Of a DNA stretch of 34,509 nt, positions 26,050 through 34,509 are shown piece after piece. Within the stretch, counting starts at the first letter, position 1. Each line of letters starts with the position of its first letter. The translations under genes were made by a program, and so were the position numbers. The notes beneath the pieces were generated by a model. That model saw only the letters and a list, made by a program, of their open reading frames with translations, did no database searches and was not told the origin of the DNA. The stretch lies in assembly GCA_000375685.1 (NCBI GenBank), contig AQVQ01000007.1:1-34509 (forward strand), given 5' to 3'. This DNA is from a crenarchaeote SCGC AAA261-N23 (GTDB lineage Archaea; Thermoproteota; Thermoprotei; Gearchaeales; Gearchaeaceae).

Positions 26050-27028
26050 TGAAATTTTTAAAATAGGAAATATTTTAGCAAAGCCAGGTTCAATTAGCTA
26101 CGGAAGTTTGGGCGAAATATATCTCCCAGATTCAACAGAGATTAAAATTCCTTTAATAGTAATTCATGGAGCGAATAAAGGTCCAAAGCTTATGATTTCC
26201 TCTACTATTCATGGAACTGAGATAACTGGTGCAGATGTTATAAGAAAACTAGTAAAAATATTGAAGCCAGAGAATATGAATGGAACTGTTATATGCTTGC
26301 CAGTTTTGAATCCTCTTGCATTTCATATGTCTGTAATGAATACACCTCAAGATCAATACAATATGAATAGAGTATTTCCAGGAGATCCTAAAGGGTTAAC
26401 AAGCTTTAGAATTGCAAACATAATCTACGAAAGAGCGATTAAAAACAGCGACTATATAATAGATTTTCATGCCAATCCTTTCCCAGCAATTCCCTTTTCT
26501 ATAGTTAGACTTAATGGCTCAGAAACTGATGAAAAAGTTTTAAACATGGCAAAGGCCTTTGGAATAACAACGATTAGGTTAAAGGTTTCAAATGAATCAC
26601 ATAGAACAGGAACAATAATCGATGCTGCTATATCTTTAAAGAAACCTGCTTTAACGATCGAGGCATTGTACTGGAGAAGAATCGATACAGCAAGCTCAAA
26701 TGCTTGCCTTAAAGGGGTATTAAATGTTATGAAACTACTGGGTATGATCGAAGGAAAAATAGAAAGGCAAGAAGGAATACCAATTATAGAAGGGGAGCTT
26801 TCAAGGATAGAAATAACAGCAAATAAAGGAGGTTTTGTTGATTTAAAATTTGAAGCAGGAGATGAAGTCAAAAAAGGAGACATAATAGCTGAAATTTGGA
26901 ACCCGTATGGTGAAATTATCGAAAAAATTGAAAGCCCTTTGGATGGATACATCCTAGCTTACCCCCTTTTAGGAAATCAAGCAGTAGCAACAGGAGATAT
27001 CTTAGCATTTATTGCATATAGATTATGA
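26042..27028 (+). CDS. Succinylglutamate desuccinylase/aspartoacylase family amidohydrolase (M14), first copy
   Basis: From GTG 26042 the protein has 328 residues and begins MSNEIFKIG. The track's start at 26003 would lie 47 nt inside the MFS gene and is unlikely. Zinc ligands are His57 and Glu60 (IHGTE) and His143 (DFHAN). NMNRVFPGDP gives the substrate-binding Arg, and TIEALYWRR probably gives the catalytic Glu. A C-terminal beta-sandwich (FEAGDEVKKGDIIAEIWNPY) completes the AstE/ASPA fold. Such enzymes cleave N-acyl amino acids or related amides. It overlaps the next gene by 4 nt. Confidence 0.88.
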   Translation: MSNEIFKIGNILAKPGSISYGSLGEIYLPDSTEIKIPLIVIHGANKGPKLMISSTIHGTEITGADVIRKLVKILKPENMNGTVICLPVLNPLAFHMSVMNTPQDQYNMNRVFPGDPKGLTSFRIANIIYERAIKNSDYIIDFHANPFPAIPFSIVRLNGSETDEKVLNMAKAFGITTIRLKVSNESHRTGTIIDAAISLKKPALTIEALYWRRIDTASSNACLKGVLNVMKLLGMIEGKIERQEGIPIIEGELSRIEITANKGGFVDLKFEAGDEVKKGDIIAEIWNPYGEIIEKIESPLDGYILAYPLLGNQAVATGDILAFIAYRL

Positions 27029-28005
27029 TAATAGCAAATAAATCAGTAAGCCGAGGTTCAAAAGAAGTTGTCAAAGCAAATGTTGCAAGATTGACAAGCG
27101 GAAATGATTTAAAAATAATTGCGCACGTAATCGCAGGAAGTAATGATGGAAAGACACTAGGATTAATAGGAGGTATTCATGGAGATGAAACTCATTGTTT
27201 TGAGTTTTTTAACAAATTGATTCAGAATATTAATCCAAAAGATTTGAATGGTAACTTGATAATCATTCCTGTAGCAAATCCTTTAGCTTTTGAAAATCTT
27301 TCAAGGAATACGCCGACTGATAATCTAGATCTAAACAGAAACTTTCCAGGAAACAAAGATGGATGGTTAACTGAGAAAATTGCTTACGTAATCAGTGAGG
27401 AATTTGTAAAGAAAATGGATTATCTGATTGATTTTCATACATCGCCTCCTTTTTTAGTTGTTGAATATACAATTATTAGTAAAAATAGCAAAAATAAAGA
27501 AGAATCTATAAATATTGCGAAGTCTTTCGGATTCAAATTTATTTATAATACTTATGGTTATAAAGGAGCTTTAACCACATTTGCGACAGAAATTGGAATA
27601 ACTTCTATAGCAACAGAATCAGGGCCTATTAATGAAGATAATGAAGCTTATTCTAATACGATGATTAAAAAAATTAAAAATGTTCTAGCTTTGCTAAATT
27701 TAATAAATTCAAAACCCAATATCGAAGGAGACTTTCTTATTTTTGAAGAAAATGCCTATGGAAACATGAGAGCCCCTGCAGGAGGTATTTTTATTCCTGG
27801 AGATCCTGAAATATATATAGGTAAGGAAAAAGATGAAAATTTGATTCTGTTCAAAATATACGATCCTTATACATTCGATTTGATAAAGGAAGTTAAACCT
27901 ATATTTAAAAGATCTGCTGTGTTTCTTTATAGGAAGAGATCTGTTGTTAAACCTGGAGACTACTGTTACATGATTTGCGATTTAAACAAAAGCAATAAGG
28001 TATGA
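27025..28005 (+). CDS. Succinylglutamate desuccinylase/aspartoacylase family amidohydrolase (M14), second copy
   Basis: 326 residues, paralogous to the preceding protein but strongly diverged. The metal set is retained: His52 and Glu55 (IHGDE) and His138 (DFHTSPPF). LDLNRNFPGNKDGW supplies the Arg region, and ATESGPI the likely catalytic Glu. The C-terminal domain is less typical (RAPAGGIFIPGDPEIYIGKE). ATG overlaps the upstream stop as ATGA. The peptidase gene follows after 19 nt. Tandem copies suggest two acyl-amide substrates or a heteromer. Confidence 0.85.
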   Translation: MIIANKSVSRGSKEVVKANVARLTSGNDLKIIAHVIAGSNDGKTLGLIGGIHGDETHCFEFFNKLIQNINPKDLNGNLIIIPVANPLAFENLSRNTPTDNLDLNRNFPGNKDGWLTEKIAYVISEEFVKKMDYLIDFHTSPPFLVVEYTIISKNSKNKEESINIAKSFGFKFIYNTYGYKGALTTFATEIGITSIATESGPINEDNEAYSNTMIKKIKNVLALLNLINSKPNIEGDFLIFEENAYGNMRAPAGGIFIPGDPEIYIGKEKDENLILFKIYDPYTFDLIKEVKPIFKRSAVFLYRKRSVVKPGDYCYMICDLNKSNKV

Positions 28006-28024
28006 CTATTATTTATTTCTTAAA

Positions 28025-29101
28025 ATGAGTAGAATAAGAAAGCTCATTGAAAAGCTTAAAGAAAAAGATTTGGATTTTGCCTTAATTTTCCCAGGAGCGA
28101 ATTTTAGGTATTTGACAGGAGCAACTATAGAGACTTATGAAAGATTCTGTACTTTAATTATAGATCTTAAAAATGAAGATGCAACTGTTGTAGTACCTAA
28201 GCTCGATGAACTAAAAATCAAAGGAAAAGGAATAAACTATTTCGCTTACACAGATAATGAAAATCCTTTGGATTATCTTAAAAGGATAATTCAAGGAAGC
28301 TCTTTAAAGGTTGGCACTGAAGAAAATATGCCAATAAAATACTATTTAATCCTAAAAAAGTTTGCAAAGGAAATTGAGATTTCAGTTATTGATGATGTTG
28401 TTAGAGAGATGAGAGTTATCAAAGATGAAGAAGAATTAGCGAACATAAGTAAAGCTGTTAGAATTATAGAAGATAGCATAAAAGAGACAGAGGATAAAAT
28501 TAAAGAAGGAATAACTGAGAATGAACTTGCTTCATACATCTATCAGGAAATACTTAAGAGGAATGCAAATCCTATGAATTTGTTAATTCAATTTGCTGAA
28601 AATTCAGCAATACCTCATTGGAGACATTCTTCTAAAAGTATTAAAAGAGGAGACATTATCGTAATTGACGTTAGTGCAACTTATAATGAATACTTTGGGG
28701 ATCTAACTAGAACATACTCTTTAGGTAATCCAAATTACAATGAGTTTTTCAAAATATATGAAATCGTAAAAGAAGCCCATGACGAAGCTATACTAGCATC
28801 GAAGGATGGTATTCTTGCAAGTGATTTAGATGAAATTGCAAGAAGTGTTATAACTAAGAAAGGCTATGGAAACTATTTTATTCATAGAACAGGACATGGT
28901 CTAGGTCTAGAAGTTCATGAAGAACCATTCATTAACGGCCTTTATAAAAAAGAGTTGAAGAAAGGCATGGTATTTACTATAGAACCAGGTATCTATTTGC
29001 CAGGAAAATTTGGAGTTAGACTTGAAAGTAATGTTTATATCGATTCAAATGGAAAAGCTGTGAGTTTGGATAGTTACTGGCCCTCCCCTATACTTAGCTA
29101 G
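28025..29101 (+). CDS. Xaa-Pro aminopeptidase/prolidase family metallopeptidase (M24), intact copy
   Basis: 358 residues: an N-terminal creatinase-like domain (1-125) starting [20 protein letters not shown], then the pita-bread catalytic domain. Metal ligands are Asp215 and Asp226 ([17 protein letters not shown]), His291 (TGHGLG), Glu320 (TIEPG) and Glu334 (RLES). It cleaves Xaa-Pro bonds or related dipeptides. The first 30 nt, exactly ten codons, are unique; from codon 11 the sequence lies in the repeat and is identical to 17034-18080. Colinearity with the amidohydrolase operon shows this is the native copy. Confidence 0.92.
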   Translation: MSRIRKLIEKLKEKDLDFALIFPGANFRYLTGATIETYERFCTLIIDLKNEDATVVVPKLDELKIKGKGINYFAYTDNENPLDYLKRIIQGSSLKVGTEENMPIKYYLILKKFAKEIEISVIDDVVREMRVIKDEEELANISKAVRIIEDSIKETEDKIKEGITENELASYIYQEILKRNANPMNLLIQFAENSAIPHWRHSSKSIKRGDIIVIDVSATYNEYFGDLTRTYSLGNPNYNEFFKIYEIVKEAHDEAILASKDGILASDLDEIARSVITKKGYGNYFIHRTGHGLGLEVHEEPFINGLYKKELKKGMVFTIEPGIYLPGKFGVRLESNVYIDSNGKAVSLDSYWPSPILS

Positions 29102-29748
29102 AAATCAAAAGGAAATTTTTCAATTCTATAAGCTGAATCCCAGAACATGTATTCGAAGATTGAGCAAATTCTAAAATTCTTAAATACCTCCTTTTCTTGT
29201 TGACCATTTAGATTAAATCTATCAATTATCTTAATAACCTCTCTAACTCCTTTTTCATACTCTTCTCCTCCATATGTTTCTATCCATTTTCGATAAAGCT
29301 CATTTGGTGAACCTTTTCTAATCAGTTCTTTTCCAACTTCCATGTATATCCAATAACATGGAAGAACAGCTGCAACACCTTCATAGTATGGTTTTGCTAT
29401 GGTGGTTGATATTAAAAATGAAGTATACAGCAAATTGGTTGGAGAAGGTTTGTATAAATCACTGCTTATACCCCATTTAGAAATGAAATATTCGTGTAAG
29501 CTTCTTTCTACTTTAAAAACATCTTGAACATGGGATGCGAAAAGCAAAGATTCGTTTAGTATTTCTGCTTTGGATGAAAGTATTGCCAAAGCTCTGCTAA
29601 ACTCTCTAAGATATAAATAATCTTGGATTATATAATATCTGAATTTTTCTTCTTCGAGGGTTCCATCTGTCAACCCTTTTATAAAAGGATGGGAGATAAT
29701 AGAGCTAAAAATATCCTCTATATATGCCCAAAGCTTTTTAGATAACAT
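29098..29748 (-). CDS. tenA: TenA family protein, right-arm copy
   Basis: The translation is identical to 16387-17037, including Asp43, Cys131 and Glu199. The upstream GCTTATAAGC element is retained, so this copy should be expressible if the duplication is real. It is convergent with the intact M24 gene, overlapping by 4 nt. Confidence 0.9.
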   Translation of the reverse strand: MLSKKLWAYIEDIFSSIISHPFIKGLTDGTLEEEKFRYYIIQDYLYLREFSRALAILSSKAEILNESLLFASHVQDVFKVERSLHEYFISKWGISSDLYKPSPTNLLYTSFLISTTIAKPYYEGVAAVLPCYWIYMEVGKELIRKGSPNELYRKWIETYGGEEYEKGVREVIKIIDRFNLNGQQEKEVFKNFRICSIFEYMFWDSAYRIEKFPFDF

Positions 29749-29802
29749 AAAGGGGAAATTTCAAGTAACTATTTATTTCTGCTTATAAGCGAGTTTTAAT
29801 TT

Positions 29803-29876
29803 TGGGCCGGCCCGGACTTGAACCGGGGACCTTCGCCTCGTAAGGGCGACATCCCACCAGGCTAGACCACCGGCCC
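29803..29876 (-). tRNA. tRNA-Val (UAC), right-arm copy
   Basis: Exact reverse-complement copy of 16259-16332, with the same one-base overlap with the tfe stop codon. Two identical tRNA-Val(UAC) genes would be unusual in a small archaeal genome and are a test for whether the repeat is genuine. Confidence 0.93.
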
Positions 29877-30415
29877 TATAATTTATCTTTTCCTTTTGCT
29901 AATTCTAATATTTTTTCTATTATTTGTATGTACTTGTTTAGCTTATCTATTACATGTTGATTTTTTTTGTGGAGCATAACCATTCCACATTCATCATAGG
30001 GACATATAAAATTGTATTGTAATGCTTCTTCTTCTGTAAATAGTTTTTTATGCTTAGGACATTCATAAAAACTGTGTGAAAGCTCATATTGTAATCTTAC
30101 TTTTAGCTTTTTATCCAAGATATATTTTAGCCTATCGTATATGATTTTGTTGAAGTTTTCATATTTGAAGTTTATATGGTAAATATACCAACTTGTTCTT
30201 TCGTCTCTCTCTTTTTTAAAATCTATCAAACCTAATTCATGCATGTCGTATAAAATCTTCCTTATTACGCTTAATTTCATGTCCGTTTTTTTAGTAAGCC
30301 ATTCTTCTGTTGCATCACTTTTTTCTAAGATAGCTAAAGCTATCTTACTTGCCTCAGGTCTTAAAAGGAGCCTGATGACCTTATCAATATATCTTTTTTC
30401 TTCAGATGAAACCAT
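29876..30415 (-). CDS. tfe: TFE alpha subunit, right-arm copy
   Basis: Identical to the 15720-16259 product, including the Cys-His ribbon pair. A second identical general transcription factor gene would be redundant in dosage terms. Confidence 0.9.
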   Translation of the reverse strand: MVSSEEKRYIDKVIRLLLRPEASKIALAILEKSDATEEWLTKKTDMKLSVIRKILYDMHELGLIDFKKERDERTSWYIYHINFKYENFNKIIYDRLKYILDKKLKVRLQYELSHSFYECPKHKKLFTEEEALQYNFICPYDECGMVMLHKKNQHVIDKLNKYIQIIEKILELAKGKDKL

Positions 30416-30452
30416 TTAGATATGTATTTTTATAACCTTTTAATTAACTTAA

Positions 30453-30932
30453 CTAGTCTCCATCTTTTATATCAAGTACATCAGCAACTGTAATGTCTGA
30501 TTTTGAAGCTTTTTTCTCAGCGTATTCAACATTGGATTCTATTTCAATCAAGTTTATTTTTAAAAAACGCTCGAGCTTTTTAGCAAGATCTATAGTAGGC
30601 TTCATTTTTCCTGCTTCTATTTTCTTTATTATTGAGAGTTTTTCTCCCACAGAAGAAGCTAGAATATCCTGAGTTATTCCCAAATTCTCCCTTGCTTTTC
30701 TTATAACTTCAGCATAATCTTCTCTTACGTTTACCTCAGGTATATTGGTTGTAATTACTTTCTTGGGCTTAATAAAATTTGAAACCGGTTTAGGTTTTGC
30801 TTGCTTATTATCTACGAAGCTTGCAGGCTTACCAAATCTTTTACAATCATCACAAACAATTAGTTTAGCCTTCCCTATTATAATTATGTTTCTATTCACT
30901 AACCTCTTTCCACAAATTTCGCAGCTCAACAA
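30453..30932 (-). CDS. mbf1: MBF1, right-arm copy
   Basis: Identical to the 15203-15682 product, with the same TTG start and the same 37-nt spacing to tfe. Confidence 0.9.
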   Translation of the reverse strand: MLSCEICGKRLVNRNIIIIGKAKLIVCDDCKRFGKPASFVDNKQAKPKPVSNFIKPKKVITTNIPEVNVREDYAEVIRKARENLGITQDILASSVGEKLSIIKKIEAGKMKPTIDLAKKLERFLKINLIEIESNVEYAEKKASKSDITVADVLDIKDGD

Positions 30933-31053
30933 GTATTAAATACTCAAATAAGAAAATATACTTTACAGCTATTGAAAGCCTTGTCCTTAATTTAAAGAGA
31001 AAGTTAGTAGTTTTGCTTACGCTTTATTTCTTATTTTCAGAATAATATATTTA

Positions 31054-31530
31054 ATGAGTTTAGACCCTTACAGAATACTAAAAAGAATTGCAGATTACCA
31101 GTTCGGAATGGGTGCAGGCGAGGCCTTATTTCCTGCAGGCTTGCAAAATAGAATGGAAATTAAATACTCAAAAAAGACAGGAAAGATAAAATACGTCTTT
31201 CTAGATAAAAAACCTTATCTTACATTGAGATCATCTGATGGATTCATAGTCCCAAGTATAGAAGCTGCTAAAAATTTGATCAAATACATGAATAATTTTC
31301 AGTATGTAGTTCAAGTTGATAATAGTTCTATCAGTTTAATCAAAGATTTAAGGAAAGTTTTAGTAAAGCATGTAAAGAAAGTTGAACCTAAATTGGAGGC
31401 AGGTAGCGAAGTTATCATAGTGGATGAAAATAATAATGTAATAGGAGTTGGGAGGACTGTTTTGAGCGGAGAGGAAATGATGGTTATGAAGAGAGGCACT
31501 GCGGTCAAGATTAGGAAACTAGCCATATGA
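31054..31530 (+). CDS. PUA domain RNA-binding protein, right-arm copy
   Basis: Identical to the 14605-15081 product. The C-terminal PUA domain and N-terminal DYQFGMGAGEALFP motif are unchanged. Confidence 0.8.
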   Translation: MSLDPYRILKRIADYQFGMGAGEALFPAGLQNRMEIKYSKKTGKIKYVFLDKKPYLTLRSSDGFIVPSIEAAKNLIKYMNNFQYVVQVDNSSISLIKDLRKVLVKHVKKVEPKLEAGSEVIIVDENNNVIGVGRTVLSGEEMMVMKRGTAVKIRKLAI

Positions 31531-31632
31531 TAAAAAAATACACATGTTTTGAAGTTATTATACATTAAAAAAGAATCGATTGAATAGATAATATAATGTA
31601 TAAAATAATAGCTAATATACAAAAAAATTAAG

Positions 31633-32031
<399 letters not shown>

Positions 32032-32108
32032 GTAAAGTTTATTTCTAAACTTTTTATGAAGCTTTTTAACTTTTTTAATTTAATAGCTAATTTATCAATT
32101 AGTTAATC

Positions 32109-32471
32109 ATGTATCGTAGAGGAATGAACAGAGAAACTATTAGAATGCTACAGAGAATGGGCGTTTCTTTTCAGAACTTGGAAAATGTTGAAGAAGTAAA
32201 CATAAAATTTAAAGATAAAACTCTGAGGCTAATAAACCCTCAGGTGATGATAACCAACGTAAGCGGACAGAAAATATACCAAATATTTGCTGAATCAGAA
32301 GAAGAAATAAAAGAAGAAAGAAAAGCATCAGAATATAAACCTACAGAGGAAGATGTAAACTTGGTTATGGAAAAAGCTGGTGTATCTAAAGAAGAAGCTG
32401 AACAGGCTTTAAAAGAGACAGAAGGAGATATTGCTTCAGCCATATTATTAGCCCAAGCTAGAAAGAAATGA
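32109..32471 (+). CDS. nac: Archaeal NAC, right-arm copy
   Basis: Identical to the 13664-14026 product, with NAC and UBA-like domains. The stop overlaps the ATG of the cgi121 copy. Confidence 0.93.
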   Translation: MYRRGMNRETIRMLQRMGVSFQNLENVEEVNIKFKDKTLRLINPQVMITNVSGQKIYQIFAESEEEIKEERKASEYKPTEEDVNLVMEKAGVSKEEAEQALKETEGDIASAILLAQARKK

Positions 32472-32999
32472 TGCTATTTTTTCATTAAAGATTATGATGC
32501 ATGGGTAGGAATAACAGCATGCAACATAAACAAAGATAATATAACAAATCTAATAAATGCTATAGCTAATAAAAATGAAGATAGCACAGAAATTTTACAA
32601 GTAGTAAATTTAAATCGAATAGTTTCCTTAAGACAAATTCTATCTTCAATATATAGGACTTACAGGTCATTTGAAAGGAAAAGAAACATAGCTAAGGATA
32701 AATCTGTTGAAGTACTGCTAAGATTGACTGGGAAAAGGCAAATTTTTGAAGCAATCTCGATAATAGGTGTAAATAAAGATACAGATAAAGTTATAATATT
32801 CGCTTGCGACAAGGATAAATCTAAAGTAATAAGAAAAATTGAAAATTTGGTCAAAAATAACGAGCTTAAAGTAATAGATGAGGAAATAAATTCTTTTGAG
32901 AAAAGAAAAGAAGAATTAATTAAAATTTATAATTTAAAAACAAACGATATTGAAAAAGAAACGCTTACCAAAATTTCAAGTGTTGACTGGTATTATTGA
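32468..32999 (+). CDS. cgi121: KEOPS subunit Cgi121, right-arm copy with the same T6 frame interruption
   Basis: ATG 32468 overlaps the nac stop. The extra base lies in the T6 run 32477-32482, as in the left copy, and the frame then continues to 32999. If both arms were independent molecules, a shared indel would argue against random sequencing error; if one arm is an assembly copy it adds no information. Confidence 0.75.
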
Positions 33000-33562
33000 T
33001 TTTTATCTTCTCCAGTTATTTCTTTAACGCTTCTTTCCCTTGCTTTGTGTAAAGAAAATACTTGATCTCTCTTTAAAACTGAAACTCCTGCTATCTTACC
33101 TATTATTTCAATCAATACTTCGTAATCGTATTTAGTAAGGTCTACCTTCCTTTTTATCCTCTCAGCAGTCTTGAAGATTATTTCCTTTGAATTCAAAGGT
33201 GAGGAACGATTATTAACGGTTATCCTGTAAGTTGAATTTTCTTCAATTTTTTCGGATAAAAATTCGGCAGCGTCTGCAATTTTTTCATAATCAGCTTCAA
33301 CTATGATTTCAAGAGGAATAACTTTCAGTATATATCTTATGCTCCAGATATTTTCTTTTGAATAGTTTATGAAATCTTCTAAGCATTTAATTGGATCAAA
33401 ATTTGTTTTTAAAATAAGAATTCCAGGTAAGCCAACTTTTTCTACTTCAAACTCCCTGTAATTCAACTGAGACAAAATATACCAAGCTTCTTGAGCACAA
33501 TCATCCTCTCTTCCCTTATAAGTTGTAACCAGTAAGCCTTTCTGATAATTTTTAAAGTTCAT
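32993..33562 (-). CDS. THUMP domain Tan1-like protein, right-arm copy
   Basis: Identical to the 12573-13142 product. It is convergent with the cgi121 copy, overlapping by 7 nt. Confidence 0.75.
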   Translation of the reverse strand: MNFKNYQKGLLVTTYKGREDDCAQEAWYILSQLNYREFEVEKVGLPGILILKTNFDPIKCLEDFINYSKENIWSIRYILKVIPLEIIVEADYEKIADAAEFLSEKIEENSTYRITVNNRSSPLNSKEIIFKTAERIKRKVDLTKYDYEVLIEIIGKIAGVSVLKRDQVFSLHKARERSVKEITGEDKNQ

Positions 33563-33563
33563 T

Positions 33564-33953
33564 TCAAGATGTATAATCCTTATAAAGCAAAATAATTTTA
33601 TTAGTATCGAGAAATTTTTTAGCTATTGTTTCTTTCTTTCTTATGTACTTTATTTTCGAATAAAACAAAGGCATATTAAAGGCTTCTATTGCTATTTTTA
33701 CGAAATAATTCTTAATTTCTGATTTTCTAGGATTTTTTATGATTTTCCTAAATCTTTTATCCAATTTCCTCTTAGTACTAGGTAATGAATAATACACTTT
33801 ATCCTTATTGCTAAGCATTTTTGGATCGAAATATCCTTCATAAAACTTTCCATCTTGTTCAAAAACTAGCTCTACTTTCCTTTTCTTTTTTATTAAAGAT
33901 AGGAAAACTTCATAGCCCTTCCTATTGGTCTCATCTACCCAAATTAATATCAT
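33564..33953 (-). CDS. Hypothetical basic protein, right-arm copy
   Basis: Identical to the 12182-12571 product; not recognised. It lies one nucleotide upstream of the THUMP gene, and the palindromic TATA element is at 33979-33988. Confidence 0.6.
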   Translation of the reverse strand: MILIWVDETNRKGYEVFLSLIKKKRKVELVFEQDGKFYEGYFDPKMLSNKDKVYYSLPSTKRKLDKRFRKIIKNPRKSEIKNYFVKIAIEAFNMPLFYSKIKYIRKKETIAKKFLDTNKIILLYKDYTS

Positions 33954-34016
33954 GGAAATATTTATTAATTTACGAAATGCTTATAAGCCTTTAATATTAA
34001 ATAAATTAAAGCAAAA

Positions 34017-34094
34017 ATGGAGGAAGAATTTGAAGAATTAGAGGAATTTGAAGAATTAGAGGAACTAGAAGAGCTGGAGGAATTTGAAGAATAA
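34017..34094 (+). CDS. Candidate 25-residue acidic microprotein, right-arm copy
   Basis: Same Phi-E-E triplet-repeat frame as 12041-12118 (ATG to TAA), read here on the plus strand. Confidence 0.5.
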   Translation: MEEEFEELEEFEELEELEELEEFEE

Positions 34095-34129
34095 TTTTTA
34101 AATTCCATCTAATATTTTTAATCTATCCA

Positions 34130-34387
34130 ATGGAGTTTTGCAGTAAATGTGGGGGAGTAATGATACCAGAAAAAAGAAAATCATACGTAGTTTTTGTATG
34201 CAAAAACTGTGGCCATACAAAAAAGGCAACGAAACAAACCAAAGTTATTGTTCCTAAGAAGCAAACCTCTAAGAGATCTAAAGAAATAGCTGTATCTTCA
34301 CCTGAAGAAGTAAAAACGAGGGAAGAAGAAAAACTTTTATTAGAGGAGCTTTACAAGGATTCATTGGAATACTTTGAAAGTAGCTAG
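34130..34387 (+). CDS. Zinc-ribbon RpoM/TFIIS-like protein, right-arm copy
   Basis: Identical to the 11748-12005 product, with Cys4/7/24/27 and no C-terminal ribbon. It overlaps the start of the second ABCE1 copy. Confidence 0.7.
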   Translation: MEFCSKCGGVMIPEKRKSYVVFVCKNCGHTKKATKQTKVIVPKKQTSKRSKEIAVSSPEEVKTREEEKLLLEELYKDSLEYFESS

Positions 34388-34509
34388 TAAAATAAGAATA
34401 GCAATAGTTGAAAGGGAATACTGTAAATCGAATGAATGTAACTTTGAATGTAATAGATTTTGTCCTATTGTAAGGGCTGGAAACAACATAGTATGGTTAG
34501 ATGAACAAG
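34374..34509 (+). CDS. ABCE1 N-terminal portion, right-arm copy, cut by window edge
   Basis: Begins at TTG 34374 and covers 45 codons, including the first iron-sulfur cysteine set, before the sequence ends. Whether a complete second ABCE1 gene exists cannot be seen. Confidence 0.85.
   Translation, partial: MKVASKIRIAIVEREYCKSNECNFECNRFCPIVRAGNNIVWLDEQ

Overview
The window reads as chromosomal DNA of an AT-rich hyperthermophilic or thermoacidophilic archaeon of the Thermoproteota (crenarchaeal side, probably Sulfolobales or a close relative). The evidence is archaeal information-processing genes (TFE alpha, MBF1, archaeal NAC, KEOPS Cgi121, ABCE1, a THUMP/Tan1-like protein), the bifunctional FBP aldolase/phosphatase, many TATA boxes about 25 nt upstream of start codons (leaderless style), TTG/GTG starts, a very GC-rich tRNA, and TnpB sequences of the kind known from Sulfolobales. 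The placement is inferred from gene content only.

Layout. 1-893: 5' part of an IS200/IS605-type tnpB running off the left edge, with a perfect GC-rich hairpin before its start. 894-3350: divergent Nudix-like gene and S9 acylaminoacyl-peptidase. 3435-6648: Tad-like type IV pilus core, one secretion ATPase and two membrane platform proteins. 6685-7420: PAC2 protein broken by an A8 tract. 7409-9907: gluconeogenic operon fbp-tpiA-DUF72 (minus). 9956-12118: ABCE1, a single zinc-ribbon RpoM/TFIIS-like protein and a 25-residue acidic microprotein (minus). 12182-17037: a transcription/translation block with an unknown protein, Tan1-like THUMP protein, cgi121, nac, a dead tnpB remnant, a PUA protein, mbf1, tfe, tRNA-Val(UAC) and tenA. 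17034-18080: M24 peptidase lacking its first ten codons. 18081-18404: tail of a membrane protein lacking its start. 18465-23396: complete Liv-type ABC importer in two divergent arms. 23524-28005: CPA2 antiporter, MFS symporter and two M14 aspartoacylase-like amidohydrolases, followed by the intact M24 peptidase at 28025.

The dominant structural fact is a long inverted repeat. Bases 11626-18080 reappear in reverse complement as 28055-34509 (coordinates sum to 46135), at least 6455 bp per arm, and every paired ORF has the same translation. The arms flank a 9974-bp unique loop. The right junction lies inside an intact gene. The left junction cuts two genes at once. The 28054|28055 arrangement therefore looks ancestral and 18080|18081 looks like a secondary join, either a real inverted duplication or an amplification/assembly chimera. 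The right arm still matches at the window edge, so its full length is unknown.

Two genes, PAC2 and cgi121, are each interrupted by one extra base in an A/T homopolymer and are split or hidden in the ORF track. These could be sequencing errors or slippage sites. No CRISPR array, prophage or defence island is visible. Outside the genes described, no stretch longer than 300 bases lacks a gene.
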